DNA of 64,000 nucleotides from Tubulanus polymorphus (lineage: Eukaryota > Nemertea > Palaeonemertea > Tubulaniformes > Tubulanidae): positions 10,408,850 to 10,472,849 of the forward strand of contig NC_134029.1 of the NCBI RefSeq assembly GCF_964204645.1. The letters are read 5' to 3'. The notes beneath the pieces were generated by a model, which did no database searches, was not told the DNA's origin, and worked only from the letters and a program-made list of their open reading frames with translations. The position numbers and the translations under genes are program-made. This document shows positions 45,067 through 56,357 of the stretch, piece by piece; the first letter of the stretch is position 1; every line of letters starts with the position of its first letter.

Positions 45067-45131
45067 TATTGCATGGTTAACCATATCAACTTATTCAGAT
45101 ATTTTCATAATTTAGATATTTACTTTTTCAG

Positions 45132-45232
45132 TGCCTCAACTCGTGCACCATGGGAAAATAGACTTTCTTGTTTTTGATTACCTATCGGAAATCACCATGT
45201 CGCTTCTTACAGCTGTCAAAGCAAAGAATTCA
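45132..45232 (+). CDS. AtuA-like (DUF1446) protein, second exon
   Basis: Acceptor TTTTTCAG and donor GTGAGT bound 101 nt encoding PQLVHHGKIDFLVFDYLSEI, then TMSLLTAVKAKNS. This is the conserved 'A..Lv..g.lDyLvfDyLaE.Tm..l' block of the AtuA/DUF1446 family that directly follows the GFWGD block. Joined to 19337 the phase is correct (G|TG) and the two blocks become adjacent as in the family. It ends in phase 0. The following exons, which should begin with the 'GYa.DFv' block, were not found in the remaining 18.7 kb, so the gene continues outside the window. Confidence 0.75.
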
Positions 45233-46058
45233 GTGAGTAGTACATGTATTTTAAGTATGAACAATACATCCAAGGGACGTGTATTGTGTACTAACGTCCA
45301 GGTTTTAACTATTCTGGTGATAGTTTTTGTGATAATACACAAATGAATTTTATGAAACAAAGTCAAAGTATATACAAAATGAATGCTAAGGTTCAAAGGA
45401 CATTATAAGCAATTGCAATTATCATTTAAGTAACAGTGGCATTTGATGGTGATCATAAATATATAAATGCACATAACTGATGATTATAATAAAAGATGAT
45501 GATAATAATAGTAATGATAATAACAATGGTGAATTATAACAATAGTAGTAAATACAGCTGCAAAGCAGCGATAACAGGTTTCTGCCTTGCTGGGGTCAAC
45601 TCAGCATGGATATGTTGACCCACATGTTCACTTTGTACAAAGTACTAATGTACCAAGTTTAGTGGAAATAACATCAAGAATAATGTTGAAAATGTGTTTT
45701 TACCATTCCCTAGTGTCAGTTGTTTGAACTAATGCTGGTTAGCGTACTATACATATGTATATGTTTATACACTAGGTTTATGATTTCTATAACTAAATGA
45801 CTGAATTTAACACAAAAAAATGGATGCTAGAATGAGTTTTCAAAATTTAGGCCCTCTAGTTGTTAGAATAGGAACTAACTAGGTGAGGGATTCGTTGTAT
45901 TTAGTAACCAGGTACATGTGTATCAATTTTAATGGACTTTCACTGTAGCGAAGTCCATTTTGCTATCGCATATAACACTTTCTTCCTTTGGTACAAAATA
46001 ACTTTCAAATGAGGCTTAGTTTCTTTTCAGAACTTTCAAAACATTCATTGCAGTAATA
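45233..46058. other. Start of intron 2; no gene seen
   Basis: Contains an imperfect GATGATAATAATA microsatellite (about 45479-45550) and a GCTGCAAAGCAGC hairpin at about 45547 that also marks LINE/Y junctions elsewhere. Confidence 0.5.
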
Positions 46059-46063
46059 AAATC

Positions 46064-46237
46064 TGTTGTTACAAAGTAAAGTAACGCAGCTACCAAGGAA
46101 GAACGCAAAAAACAACGGACGTCTATCTACTTCGACTTTTTATTCTCGACTAACAAAAACAGATACATAAAACATAAGGTTATTATAAGGTGACCTATTT
46201 TCGAGTTTTACAGTAGAAATATTACTTTTTAACAACA
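46064..46237 (-). repeat. copia 3' LTR (174 bp)
   Basis: Matches 49956-50149 except for a ~20-bp deletion (between GGTTAT and GACCTATTTT) and a few substitutions. Confidence 0.9.
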
Positions 46238-46252
46238 CTCCAACTTAATATT

Positions 46253-47105
46253 TTACTCAAGTCCCATTTTAATTCTAAGTGTATCAAATTGAACACGAGG
46301 TACGGGTTTCGTGAGAATGTCAGCAACCATTTCTAATGTATGACAGTATTCAATACTAACAATTCCATCAGCGACAGCTTCACGAATGAAATGATGATGC
46401 AAATCAATGTGTTTTGTACGACAGTGTCCTACGGGATTTTTTCGATAACGCAATAGTGCCTATGTTATCCTCTGCTATAACGGTAGGTGTCGTCTGAGTC
46501 GCACCTAAGTCACAGAGTAAACGACGTAACCACACAGCTTCATGTGTTGCACTACTGAGCGCCATATATTCCGCTTCGGTCGTAGAGAGTGCAACAGTAG
46601 GTTGCCTTTTACTTAGCCAGCTAATTGCACTACTGGCAAGTATAAACACGTTGCCGGTCGTTGACCTTCGATCGTCGAGGTCGCTACCCCTATTCGCATC
46701 TGAATATCCTCGCAGACATTCATTTTCAGATTTCCGGTAAACAAGGGATAATTCCGCGGTTCCTTTCAAGTACCGCAACACACGTTTCGCAGCGGTCAGG
46801 TGCACTTCTGACGGATCACCACAATATTTCGATATTGTGCTGACAGCTTGAGCGATATCTGGATGCGTGGCTATGGCGGCATAGAGCAAACTTCCAACAA
46901 TCGATTGATAGAGAACTTTATTCACGGGTTTGCTCACGCCATCATTTTTGACTAATTTAACATTTGTATCCAACGGCATTGCATCACACATTTTAAACTT
47001 TTCGAGAAGGCGTTGTATATATTGATTTTGATGCAATTTAATTATGCCATTTTCTTGAACAACACATATTCCAAGACAGAAATGGAGTTCACCCATATCT
47101 TTCAT
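46253..47105 (-). pseudogene. copia RT C-terminus and RNase H
   Basis: Two frames (46404-47105, then 46253-46453 after a shift) carry MKDMGELHFCLGI, YQSIVGSLLYA, RVLRYLKGT and the RNase H blocks GYSDANRGSDLDD, STTEAEYMALS and AEDNIG, ending HIDLHHHFIREAV and the K-P-type end of copia pol. RNase H acidic residues are present. Confidence 0.9.
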
Positions 47106-47151
47106 TTGGAATCAGTTTGGAATCGGTTTGAAAGATCACCTTTCAAACTAT

Positions 47152-47874
47152 TTAGCTCATGTAATGCACTGCTAGTGCCAGCAGAGTTCTAATAGATGAG
47201 AACTTTGCGACAGGGGAGAAGGTTTCTTCGTAGTCAATTCCATATTCCTGGGCAAATCCTTTAGCAACCAGTCGAGCTTTGTAGCGATCAACAGTTCCGT
47301 CTTCACCAAATTTTGCTTTGAAGACCCATTTACATCCAATAGCTTTTCTATTTGTTGGCAATTCAACTAATTCCCACGTGTCATTTTCAATTAGCGATTT
47401 ATACTCATTATCCGCAGCGGCTTGCCACTGAGCAGCTTCATCACTGGCCAGTGCTTCTTTCAAGTTGGTCGGTTCGAAAACACCGATTAACGCTACGTGT
47501 TCACACTGGTCGGTATCAAACGCCATATCAGCGAACTCATCAATCATGAACCGGGTCACGGGTTTTCTAGGTCTGTCGCTTCTTCTGAGTTCAGTCGGTG
47601 GTGGCTGATCACGTGACAGTTCAACATTAATCTCCCGATCAATTATTACAGTATCTTTGTTTAACACCTGTTCAGACTCACAGAGTCCGAAGTCATTCTC
47701 GTTTAAGGCCACATCACGCCGTTTGTAAACCATTTGTGTTTTATCTACGATCAGGCGGTAGCCTTTTGATTCACGATCATATCCGACAAAACGAAGTTTG
47801 ACAGCCTTATCATCCAGCTTTTTACGATTTTTATCGGGAATCATAGCATACGCGGTACATCCAAACACTTTCAA
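47152..47874 (-). pseudogene. copia reverse transcriptase N-terminal part
   Basis: Contains the end of integrase (GYDRESKGYRL, VYKRRDV) and RT blocks WQAAADNEYKSLIENDTWEL, CKWVFKAKFGEDG, KARLVAKGFAQ, EETFSPVAKFSSIRTLLALA. It ends at HYMS. About 90 residues expected between here and MKDMGEL at 47105, including the YVDD active site, are reduced to about 15 codons. The RT is therefore dead by deletion. Confidence 0.9.
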
Positions 47875-48474
47875 GTGACTAAGATCTGGTTTTCGTTCAT
47901 ACCAGACTTCATACGGGGTTCATTCCCATTGAGAGTTCTAGTCGGTAGTCAATTTTTCAAATACACAGCGGTGGCGATTGCTTCAGCCCAATACGATTTA
48001 GGCAATCCTGCATGAGCGACCATCGAGTGCACTTTTTCGCATACAGTACGATTCAACCTCTTAGCAACGCCATTTTGCTCTGGAGAATACGGCAGAGAGG
48101 GGTCATGATGTATACCATTCTCTTTCAAGTACATCAAAAACTCGCTCGAGATATATTCTCCGCCATTATCGGATCTCAGAGTGCCTATGCGATTTCGGCT
48201 AGCATTACACGCGACCACTTCAAACTCTTTGAATCTTTCGAACACCTCCGACTTTTCTCGCATGAAATACACAGCTGAACATCGACTGTAATCATCAGTG
48301 AATGTGACAAAATAACGTTTGCCTCAGAGAGATTCAGAGCTCATCGGGCCATATACATCACTAAGTACGATTTGCAACTTCCGTGTCGATTTAATTCCAC
48401 CTGTGGACTTAAATGGTATTCGCGCCATTTTACCTTTTACACAACCCTCACAGAATGACAATAACGGCTCGGGT
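47875..48474 (-). pseudogene. copia integrase core
   Basis: Shows SDVYGPM (first Asp), FTDDYSR, RSDNGGEY (second Asp) and PEQNGVAKRLNRT. The residue 35 positions after the second Asp, normally Glu (GVAER), is Lys. A stop sits near 48327 and frames shift at about 48475 (A-run) and 47940. Confidence 0.9.
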
Positions 48475-49831
48475 TTAGCGTTTTTTAACCCCTTTCACAA
48501 GAATGTCTTTCGCCACACGCATGAGTAGTTGAGGGTTGATATGGGCGAGTCTCTGATGCCACAGTTCCATCTCATTATTTAGACCATTAACTGAAAAAGC
48601 TGCTGTTTCATCACCAGCGGTAACACACTGCAGTTCAAACAGTTTATCAGCCAGTAAACAGATAGCTTTCACATGCCCCGTTTTATCCTGAAGATGACAC
48701 TTTGTGCTTTTGAACTCAACAGTAAAACCTTTTTTTATCACTGCTCGCACAGAAAATAGATTACAGGTCAAGTCTGGAACATAGAGAAAATATCCCATGA
48801 CCTCGCTCCCACTAGCTCCGTTTTCCAAGAGAGTCGTCAACTTAACTCTTCCATGATCTCGGGCACATATCGGTCGTCCATCGCCAAGACCCACTCGTTG
48901 CGGCTCATCGAATTCTACATAGTCCAGTAAGACATTTTTATTCCACGTCATGTGACTTGATGCGCCTGAATCAATCAGCCATTTGTGACTTTTCATTTGT
49001 TGTTCAGGTTTAGTCACATGGAATATGAAGTCGTCTCGGTCATCTCGGTCAGGGATTGCTGCTGCTTTCTCCACGTGACCAATTTTTTTCGCTGATCCGC
49101 GGTATGGGGACGTAGGGCAGTCACGGTGGAAGTGTCCACGTTCACCACACCCATAACATTTGGCTGGTGGCTTTTCCTTCCCTGGACGCTTGCAGCAATA
49201 TTTATTTGCTGCTCCCACTAGCGCTGAGGCCCTGCTGATAGCTGGCGTCTCGTTATTTTCTCTCAGGTTCATCTCCTCATGGATGAGGGCTTGCTGCACA
49301 GCCGACAATTTCAGCAGATCATTTCGCGCTTCAAGAGCTGTCACCAATGTTGCATAACTCCTGGGCAAGCTACCGAGGAGATTCACAACTTGATCTTCCT
49401 CGTCAATCGGACTGTTTATAGCTGCTAGTCTATCTGTTAGCTGTTTCATTTCTTTTAAATGCTCTTCGACTGACGTCCCTTCCTTCATCTCCATTCTGAA
49501 GTATTTTTTCTTCAGATAAATTCTATTGTTAAGGGAGTCTTTCTGGAAATGTTCTTCGAGTAATTTCCATGCTACTTCAGGTGACTTTGTCGAAGTAATC
49601 AAATAAATCTGCGACGGTGCAATTGACATTACAATTAAACCAAATGCTTTCGCCTTTTTCGATTCGAATTCATTCTTCGCACGGTCATTAGCGTCGTCTG
49701 CCAATTTTTCCGACCCATACACATATTTCCATAACTCACGTGAACGTAGCATGTGCCGAGTCCTGAAAGCTCCATGTAGACCAGTTTTCTCCAGTCAGTT
49801 TTTCAATGGTCCACGTTTCTTCAGCCATCAT
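48475..49831 (-). pseudogene. copia gag, protease and pre-integrase zinc region
   Basis: The probable start is MMAEETWTIEKLTG at 49831. A one-base shift near 49765 leads into the 425-residue frame. It holds UBN2-like gag (LLEEHFQKDSL), a CCHC knuckle CYGCGERGHFHRDC, the protease site WLIDSGASSHMT with intact D-S-G, and the GAG-pre-integrase block LWHQRLAHI. The frame breaks at an A-run at its end (KKR, stop). Confidence 0.9.
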
Positions 49832-49940
49832 AAAAGTTCGCAATTCAAACGAGTTTCAAGTTCACCTGAACAGACTGAGCGAACAACGTCAATTTGTGTA
49901 GCACCAAGACTTAGTCCTCAAACGCATTCAACCACTGTAG

Positions 49941-49955
49941 CCTGGGCCCATGGCC
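49941..49955 (-). other. copia primer binding site resembling a tRNA-iMet internal segment
   Basis: Next to the 5' LTR the minus strand reads GGCCATGGGCCCAGG. The core ATGGGCCCAG equals the complement of the anticodon arm of initiator tRNA-Met, which primes Drosophila copia through a half-tRNA (established for copia). Confidence 0.7.
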
Positions 49956-50149
49956 TGTTGTTACAAAGTAAAGTAACGCAGCTACCAAGGAAGAACGCAA
50001 AAAACAACGGACGTCTATCTACTTCGACTTTTTATTCTCGACTAACAAAAACAGATACAAAAAACATAAGGTTATACAAGGTTCAACTGTTCACCATCAC
50101 CATGACCTATTTTCGAGTTTTACAGTAGAAATATTACTTTTTAACAACA
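49956..50149 (-). repeat. copia 5' LTR (194 bp)
   Basis: Longer version of the LTR pair, flanked by AAATC on its right. Confidence 0.9.
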
Positions 50150-50196
50150 AAATCTCCAACCCTATTGAATTTGATCGGAATCTGCTGCTTATTTAT

Positions 50197-50232
50197 TAGG
50201 GTTTTCTGTTACATCACAGAAAACCCTATTGA
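50197..50232. other. Perfect hairpin AGGGTTTTCTGT / ACAGAAAACCCT
   Basis: A 12-bp inverted repeat with a 6-nt loop (TACATC) next to the copia element and just before repeat X. Probably the terminus of another non-autonomous element. Confidence 0.6.
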
Positions 50233-51634
50233 GATTCGCGTGTTTCTTCTTATTATTATTTTATGTCACACTATTTGCACTAAAAGAACTAAGGCTTTGT
50301 TACCTTGCCGCTGTTGTCGATACAATCCGTATGATATCGTTCAGCTCATTGAGATCTACAAATACTCCGCGTGTTTTTTCACGAATCATCGGTACAAAAG
50401 CACTGTCGGGCCGTAAACATCGAAAATTTAGCCCCATTCAATGGGGCGACATGTTTTTCGAGTCGTCATCTCGAAATCAACCCGCAGGCCGATTGTCACT
50501 TCGATTATCAATTCAAGTATAATTGAACTAATTTATTGCAGCAGACTTCACATTCAGCCGCGGTCTTCAAACAGTAATTTTAACAATAGCCCATTTCCTC
50601 ATCAAATCATATTACCGATACACAGGAGATTTACTACTTTAGATTTTAAAAGCACTGTCGATCCGTAAACATCGACGAATCGACGTGTATCACTACATCG
50701 TCGTTCCGGGGATCAGCTGCGAGTTTCTCCACATCATGAGAATCAAATCGAGTACAAATTAATTTATTACTTCCAGTGATTTGGCTGCGGGTTTCAAGGA
50801 GTTAGTTTAACAATACCTATTTTTCTTTACCAAATTAACCATGTATTTACTAAGATAAATCTTTAGTGTACCGGGGAGTCGTAGGCCTAAAGTAAACACG
50901 CCGAAGAGATATAGCGGAGAAAAGCTGTTATGTCAACGAGGTATCAAAATAAAAGAATATATTACTTTATTCGGCCGCGGGCTTCAACCTCTATATCAAT
51001 ACCATCAATACTCTATATTTCCTACAGTACATACCGATCATTGTCAAATGCACAAGGTATTTACTAAATACAAGTATATAACACTTCTATCCGTATGCTT
51101 TACTCACACTTGACATTCGGAGTAAGCGTTCGCTGTGGGGGAAAGGAGATCGTTCGCTGTGTCGCTTGAAGATTTTATCGAGTTTTACGCGACCTTAAGG
51201 CTTTAGGCCTACCGGTACTGAGCTTTACTGTCTCAAACAAACACAATATAATTGTTGCGTTTATTAACGAACTCATTGGATTGGACTTCAAAACAAAATT
51301 CACGATATTTAGGAGGGTTGTTATTCAATAGGCCTACGACCAATATGTCCGGATGTTAGGCCTACGTATATACATAGGCCTACATAGGCTAGTAGCCTCT
51401 ACTAGGTTAAAGCTAAGTTCACTGTCAAGGAGGAATCAGATTTATTAAAATGCATGTTAATTAGTGATTAACTGGTTCTGACTTGCAACGATCAATCACA
51501 ATTATCAATTTTATTGGCAAGAAAGATTTTTTTTTGAAAATTTCGTCTGAGCAGACATCTTTATAAGCCAGACTTTTCATCTGAGTTTTTTTCATCATAA
51601 ATGAAACTGGTATTTCATTAATTGCTAATGACTT

Positions 51635-51953
51635 CGTTCGAGCGGTGTGGGCGAGTGGTTAGAGCGTTCGACTCTGGGATGCCAGGTCGTGTGTTTGAAC
51701 CCCGTACATTACCGTAGTGTCCTCGGGCAAGACACTTATCCTCATTGCCTCTCTCCACCCGGGGGTAAAATGGGTAGATGACTCTTGAGCGCCTAGTAGC
51801 CGCTTGGATGTTACTTCTCCCTAAGGAGAGATGACTGATACATGAATAGAGTTAATGGCTGGGGGTAACAATACCGAAAAATTTGGAGCGCATTTGAACA
51901 GACTAGGTTTGGATACCTGCGTTATATAAATGACAGTTATTATTATTATTATT
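51635..51953 (+). mobile_element. tRNA-derived SINE with ACTT target duplication
   Basis: A pol III promoter is visible: A box GGGCGAGTGGTTAGAGC and B box GTGTTTGAACCCC about 35 bp later. It is followed by the CCTCGGGCAAGACACTTA region shared by many metazoan SINEs and a TTATTATTATT tail. Target duplications ACTT are at 51631-51634 and 51954-51957. The empty site is preserved in the other Y copy at 23488-23494 (AATGACTTAAG). Confidence 0.9.
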
Positions 51954-51958
51954 ACTTA

Positions 51959-52286
51959 AGCCGGACGTAGGTCGGCTTTGCGACGGCTTGTGACTCACTG
52001 CGACGCCATTCACTGCGACCGCCAGCGACGATTGTGTCGCAACGACTCATCGACCTACGCTCCCTTGCGACGGGTTGCGACATAGCAACACCAGTCACAA
52101 GGAGTCGCACGTGTTCGACTTTCTTCGACGCGACACGACTGTCACAACTGACCTACGCGTTCTTGCAACTGGCAGAAACTATGGTCGCAAACAGTTGCTG
52201 ACAATCGTATCGCAACCGACTTGCACCGAAACTTGCGATGCAACGGAATGATTGCATCGCGTCGCGAGGCCAACCTACGTCCGGCT
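51959..52286. mobile_element. TIR element (MITE), copy 2, 328 bp
   Basis: Termini AGCCGGACGTAGGTCGGC and GCCAACCTACGTCCGGCT are inverted repeats, bounded by TTA on both sides. The 3-bp TTA duplication suggests PIF/Harbinger. No coding capacity. Confidence 0.8.
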
Positions 52287-52799
52287 TTAAGTTATTGCGG
52301 AGCCCCAGAAATATCTTTTTTTTCGTTCAAAAGACCTTTCGCTTGAAAATTCTTTCGTCGGAACAAAATTTATTTCGTTCGGACTAATAATATTCTGTTC
52401 GATTGAACCAATTTGAAACAATCGTTAGAACATAGCTGAACAAACTTTTTTTCTGTCCAAACAGGATCGGTTTAATTTGAACAGAATTTTCTTATCAGAA
52501 CATTTAAGTTTTTCATTCGAACAAGTATATTGTAAAAAGTTTCTGAACCAAAAGTATTAAGTATTTCGTTCAATCGAACAGAATTGCTTTCATTCAAACA
52601 TTTGTTCGAAATTGTTTTTGCTCAACCAAATTTTTTGCCGGGACAAAAAGTTTTTCATTTCAACAAAAACATAGCTTTTTATTGGAACACATTTTTTGTC
52701 AGAACGAAGAAAAGTTTTGGTTCAAACAAAAAGTGTATTGCTCGATCAAACAGAATTGTTTGCATTCGAACAAGATTTTCTTGTCGAAAAATTAAGTTT

Positions 52800-53130
52800 T
52801 TTGGTCGAACGGTGTGTTAAGGTCGTTTTGGAAATTTACTCGGTCTGGTATATTTCATTTGTCAGGACATTAAACAAAAGACAACTTAGGATACTACCTT
52901 GCGTGACTCCACTAGTTAGACCGACTTATTCCAAGATGAGGCGGTTCATTGATTTCGGCTACAAGTTTTCGTTCAGAGATAACTGCTGAGCCATTTGAGC
53001 GACCTATCATTGATACTGTTTCCTAATAGCCTGTTTGGTAATGGCTGATGTTGTGCCTTATCAAATGCTTTGTCGAAATTCACCGTTGAACAGGATTCTA
53101 AGACTGTGCAGAAAACCCGTTTTCGCTGCT
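52800..53130 (-). pseudogene. LINE reverse transcriptase fragment (Y copy 2)
   Basis: Counterpart of 24660-25005, with the same block (D-F-D-K-A-F-D on the minus strand, with substitutions). Confidence 0.65.
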
Positions 53131-53140
53131 TTGCAGCTAT

Positions 53141-54843
53141 ATTCAATTTAGTTATTTATTTGTTGTTAGAACTACATTTCGTTTCGGAAGAACACATATC
53201 CTTTTACATATATTCATGCTTCGCACATGTGCGTGACATATACTCGCTGCTATGTGGTATATTGATCTGTGTATATATGAAAAAGGGCGCCTCGTGTGGC
53301 CTAGTCAAAGTTTTCTTGGAAACTGCAAATGATTCAACTGTCAGGGTTCGTCGCGGGCGGCCATGAAAAGCAGTGAATTTTATAGAAGGGCAGTAAAATT
53401 GGGAAAGGGGAAGGTGAATCTTGGAAATTGTTCAATTTACAAAAATAAATTGTCTAACAAACTTCTCACACAGTGTATGAAATAAATGAATTGTCACACC
53501 ATGAGTCATGTGGGAAAACCCACTACCATGTGTATTCATGATGAATCATCATGCAGTTGTGTGCAAATGCAAATAACCAAAGATTCAATCGATACGCTAC
53601 TTCACGGAAGATTATGCGCGCACAATCGAATAGGCCCAAACCTCGTGTATTGCCGCGATGATTGCTGATTAGATTTTGATGATGTTGTTCACCGAAATCA
53701 GCAGATTTTACCCATCCATGAAGTGTTCAAAGAAAACCTTAAAGATGCATCAATCAGATGGCGCCTATCCATTACAAAGATAACATTCTGCGCCGGAGAT
53801 ATTAAGATCCGTGGATCTCTTGTCTATTCCGTTTTTGGTCCAATTCAACGGACCTCCATGATCGTAACAAAGCTTATTTTAATGAATTCATTCAAGTTTC
53901 ACCTATGTATAAAATCAAAGTCATATAGCTTTTCTGTCTAGCAATATTTGAAAGCATCGTGAAATATATTGTGACAACGTATCGCTGGACCAGAATTGTT
54001 AAGAATGCTATGATGTTCGCACATGAGGACCAAAAACCGTTCGACACGTTGATGCAATGCTGTACGTACACATGAAAAGTGCAGTGTTCTGGGTTTTCCT
54101 GGCGTGCCTTATTGATCGGTTGCCTGTTGCAGCACGATTGATATCTTGAAGCAAAACAATTGAGGCGTTTGCAGTTGAAACTCGCTATAACAAACTCGGA
54201 TGCAATGATTCAGCGGATACAACAAATATAGAATTTCGTCCCAAGTATGAAAATATAACCAATTTCATAAATGGATATATATAACGAATTATCAGTTATA
54301 GATACAGGTTTTCTGGTCCCGCGAAGTTTGTTGCAACGAGGTTCCGTGTGAACACCGAATTCACGGTTTTCGGCCCATCGACCGACTCGCTCAAGATGGT
54401 GGCAGCAGCAGACAGAGATTTTTATGTGATCACCACAACTATCATCGTTTTACTAACATTTGATTTAATCGGAAAACCAACAAAACTCGATAGCAAAAAT
54501 ACTCTAAAACACCAGTGATCTTGACATCATTTATAATTAATGCAATTGTGTATGTAAAAATCAAACCAGTATCTCTTAAACTAAGAAGTCGTTAACACTT
54601 AAAAATCCATTTTTTTCAAATGAACTCCAATTCAGTTCATTGCGATTATCAACACTAATTCTAAGATTTGATTCAGGTTCATAAATTGTCAACAGTCAAT
54701 TTCATTTTTAAATTCATTAAAACAAAAATAATCAATAGTCAATGATCGATATTCAAAACACGGGTTGAAATACGTCAATCACGACGAGTCATTCAGATTT
54801 GCCTTTCCTCGTTACGATACCAACGTTTCAGTTCTTGGTATTC
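53141..54843. other. No gene recognised
   Basis: Frames of 60-98 codons exist but resemble nothing I know and lack consistent splice sites. No repeat shared with the rest of the window was noticed. Confidence 0.4.
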
Positions 54844-56200
54844 TTACTCGATCGCAGCTAAATCGCGGAATGTGAATGGATCGTGACCTTCGATTTTCAG
54901 CAGACCACAAAACAATGGTCTGTATTCAACAGTGGCCATGTCTGACCGCTTAGACCATGTAAAGTTGCAACCCGATATCCGATGCATAGATTTTAGATCC
55001 ACTTCAGCTTCACTTATGCTGACCACACGACCAATGTAATACGTTTTCTGATAGAAAACGGCATGATACTCGCCAACCTTAAATACAGAAAGAATAAGTT
55101 GACTTTTCATGTTAATATTTTCATGTTCGTACTTCTTACTAAATACGAGTAAAAATGGTGCTTATTGAGATTTTAAGATAAATAAAATGATTAAGAGTGC
55201 CTTTATTTCTGTTTTGTTTTCGTTTGTTTCTGTGTTTGTGTTTAGGGAATCATCCATTGGTAGGTCTATGACATCACCATTGTTTTCAATTGGTTGAGTG
55301 GCAACCAGAGCCGCTGTTGCGTCAACCTGGAAATCTGCTTCAGACGGTGGCTCATCTGTTTCAGACGATTCAGATGGTACGACAAGTTTAAGTTTGGTAT
55401 ATTTCCATGGCTCAACTTTCACGTTTTTACACGTGATATGCAGTGGTGCGGCGGCTCGAACGTAGGAGATACAGCCATCACAATAACAGCTAAAATTTCT
55501 GGTATACAATTCGTACGCTGCCCGCCCCTTTTTAACAGCATGAAGACGTCGGCTACCCTTTTAATGTTTGAACGTTTGTTTCGGGTCTCTCTCTAGGTAT
55601 TTTATTCGACCCCACGTAAATATAATCGCTTTTACTAAGGGTATCATTGAGCTTCAGATTTTGTACACAGTAATCATATAGATCGTCCCCGCCCGTAATT
55701 ACTAGCCCTCCACTTGATATTGCTCGATCAACTGCTCTGTTCATCACCCCGATTTCCCCATCCCCTTCCCCTTACCGTGTTCAGATCCATAGAAATGTCG
55801 CTCAATAGGAAGGGGTGATATGGATAGGTCAGCGAAAGTCCTCTTGCCCATGTACTGACTACTACATCCATCAGAAAACACTAGTATATTCGAAAACTTC
55901 ATTGAAATATCGTGCATCACTTTAAGTGATGCTAACTCAAAATAATAATTTACTGCATAAAAACCATGCGTTCGATCGTCCGATATAACCACAATCAAGT
56001 TTCTGACTATAGCATTTAAGTTCTGATGTTTGTAGAGAAACACACACGGATGTACTGTAATTTGCTTCTTTCCGAAGTACGCCGATTTTATTTCAGATTG
56101 GTACTTGACTTCCCCTCTTTTGTTGCGTATCGTTTTTGTGGCAACGTTCTGGAAATATCTTCCCTATGATAAAATTCTCTAATGTGCGCAACCTGACTGG
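54844..56200 (-). pseudogene. DDE-like transposase or transposon-derived protein, broken
   Basis: Reading the minus strand: SAYFGKKQITVHPCV, VVISDDRTHGFYAV, NILVFSDGCSSQYMGKRTF, IERHFYGSEHGKG, then after a frameshift in a G-rich run VMNRAVDRAISSGGLV, DDLYDYCVQNL, a Cys-rich segment NFSCYCDGCISY, and last VGEYHAVFYQKTYYIGRVV. The order 'SDG...Q', 'HGKG..D', 'CxC..C' and a final Tyr-rich module occurs in a widespread family of transposon-encoded proteins of aquatic metazoans; I recognise the pattern but not a family name. At least two shifts or stops (near 55750 and between 55162 and 55110) make an intact product unlikely unless short introns are present. Confidence 0.5.
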
Positions 56201-56357
56201 AACTGAGACAGACCCATAAAACCAGAACCATAACGACTTCTTAGATGCAACGGGACTTTATTAATCAGCCATCTTAGAGTACCCACTATAGTCCGGATAC
56301 GGACTCAGGATAAATCACGGAACATCTCCCTCTTTATATATATTTTTTTTTTTTTTT

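Larger units (their letters stand above)
46059..50154 (-). mobile_element. Complete but inactive Ty1/copia element
   Basis: LTRs at 46064-46237 and 49956-50149 (ends TGTTGTT/AACAACA) are flanked by the 5-bp duplication AAATC (46059-46063 and 50150-50154). The internal region runs gag, protease, integrase, RT, RNase H on the minus strand, the copia order. The polypurine tract AAGTTGGAG precedes the 3' LTR. Inactivating changes include several frameshifts, a Lys in place of the integrase catalytic Glu, and loss of the RT segment with the YVDD box. The left LTR lacks about 20 bp found in the right one. Confidence 0.95.
50253..53140. repeat. Composite repeat X-Y, copy 2
   Basis: X (50253-51245) matches about 25017-25990 and Y (51246-53140) matches 23105-25005. 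At 50300-50480 the minus strand has a relic frame with MGLNFRCLRPDSAFVPMI, then REKTRGVFVDLNELNDII, flanked by stops and vaguely like a PC4-type single-strand DNA-binding fold. Y here differs by a SINE insertion and a single-length TIR element. Confidence 0.75.

Noticed and set aside
23030-53140. X-Y copies as LTRs of one giant element
   Set aside because: Ends are not TG...CA, no primer site or target duplication flanks them, and X and Y occur in both orders.
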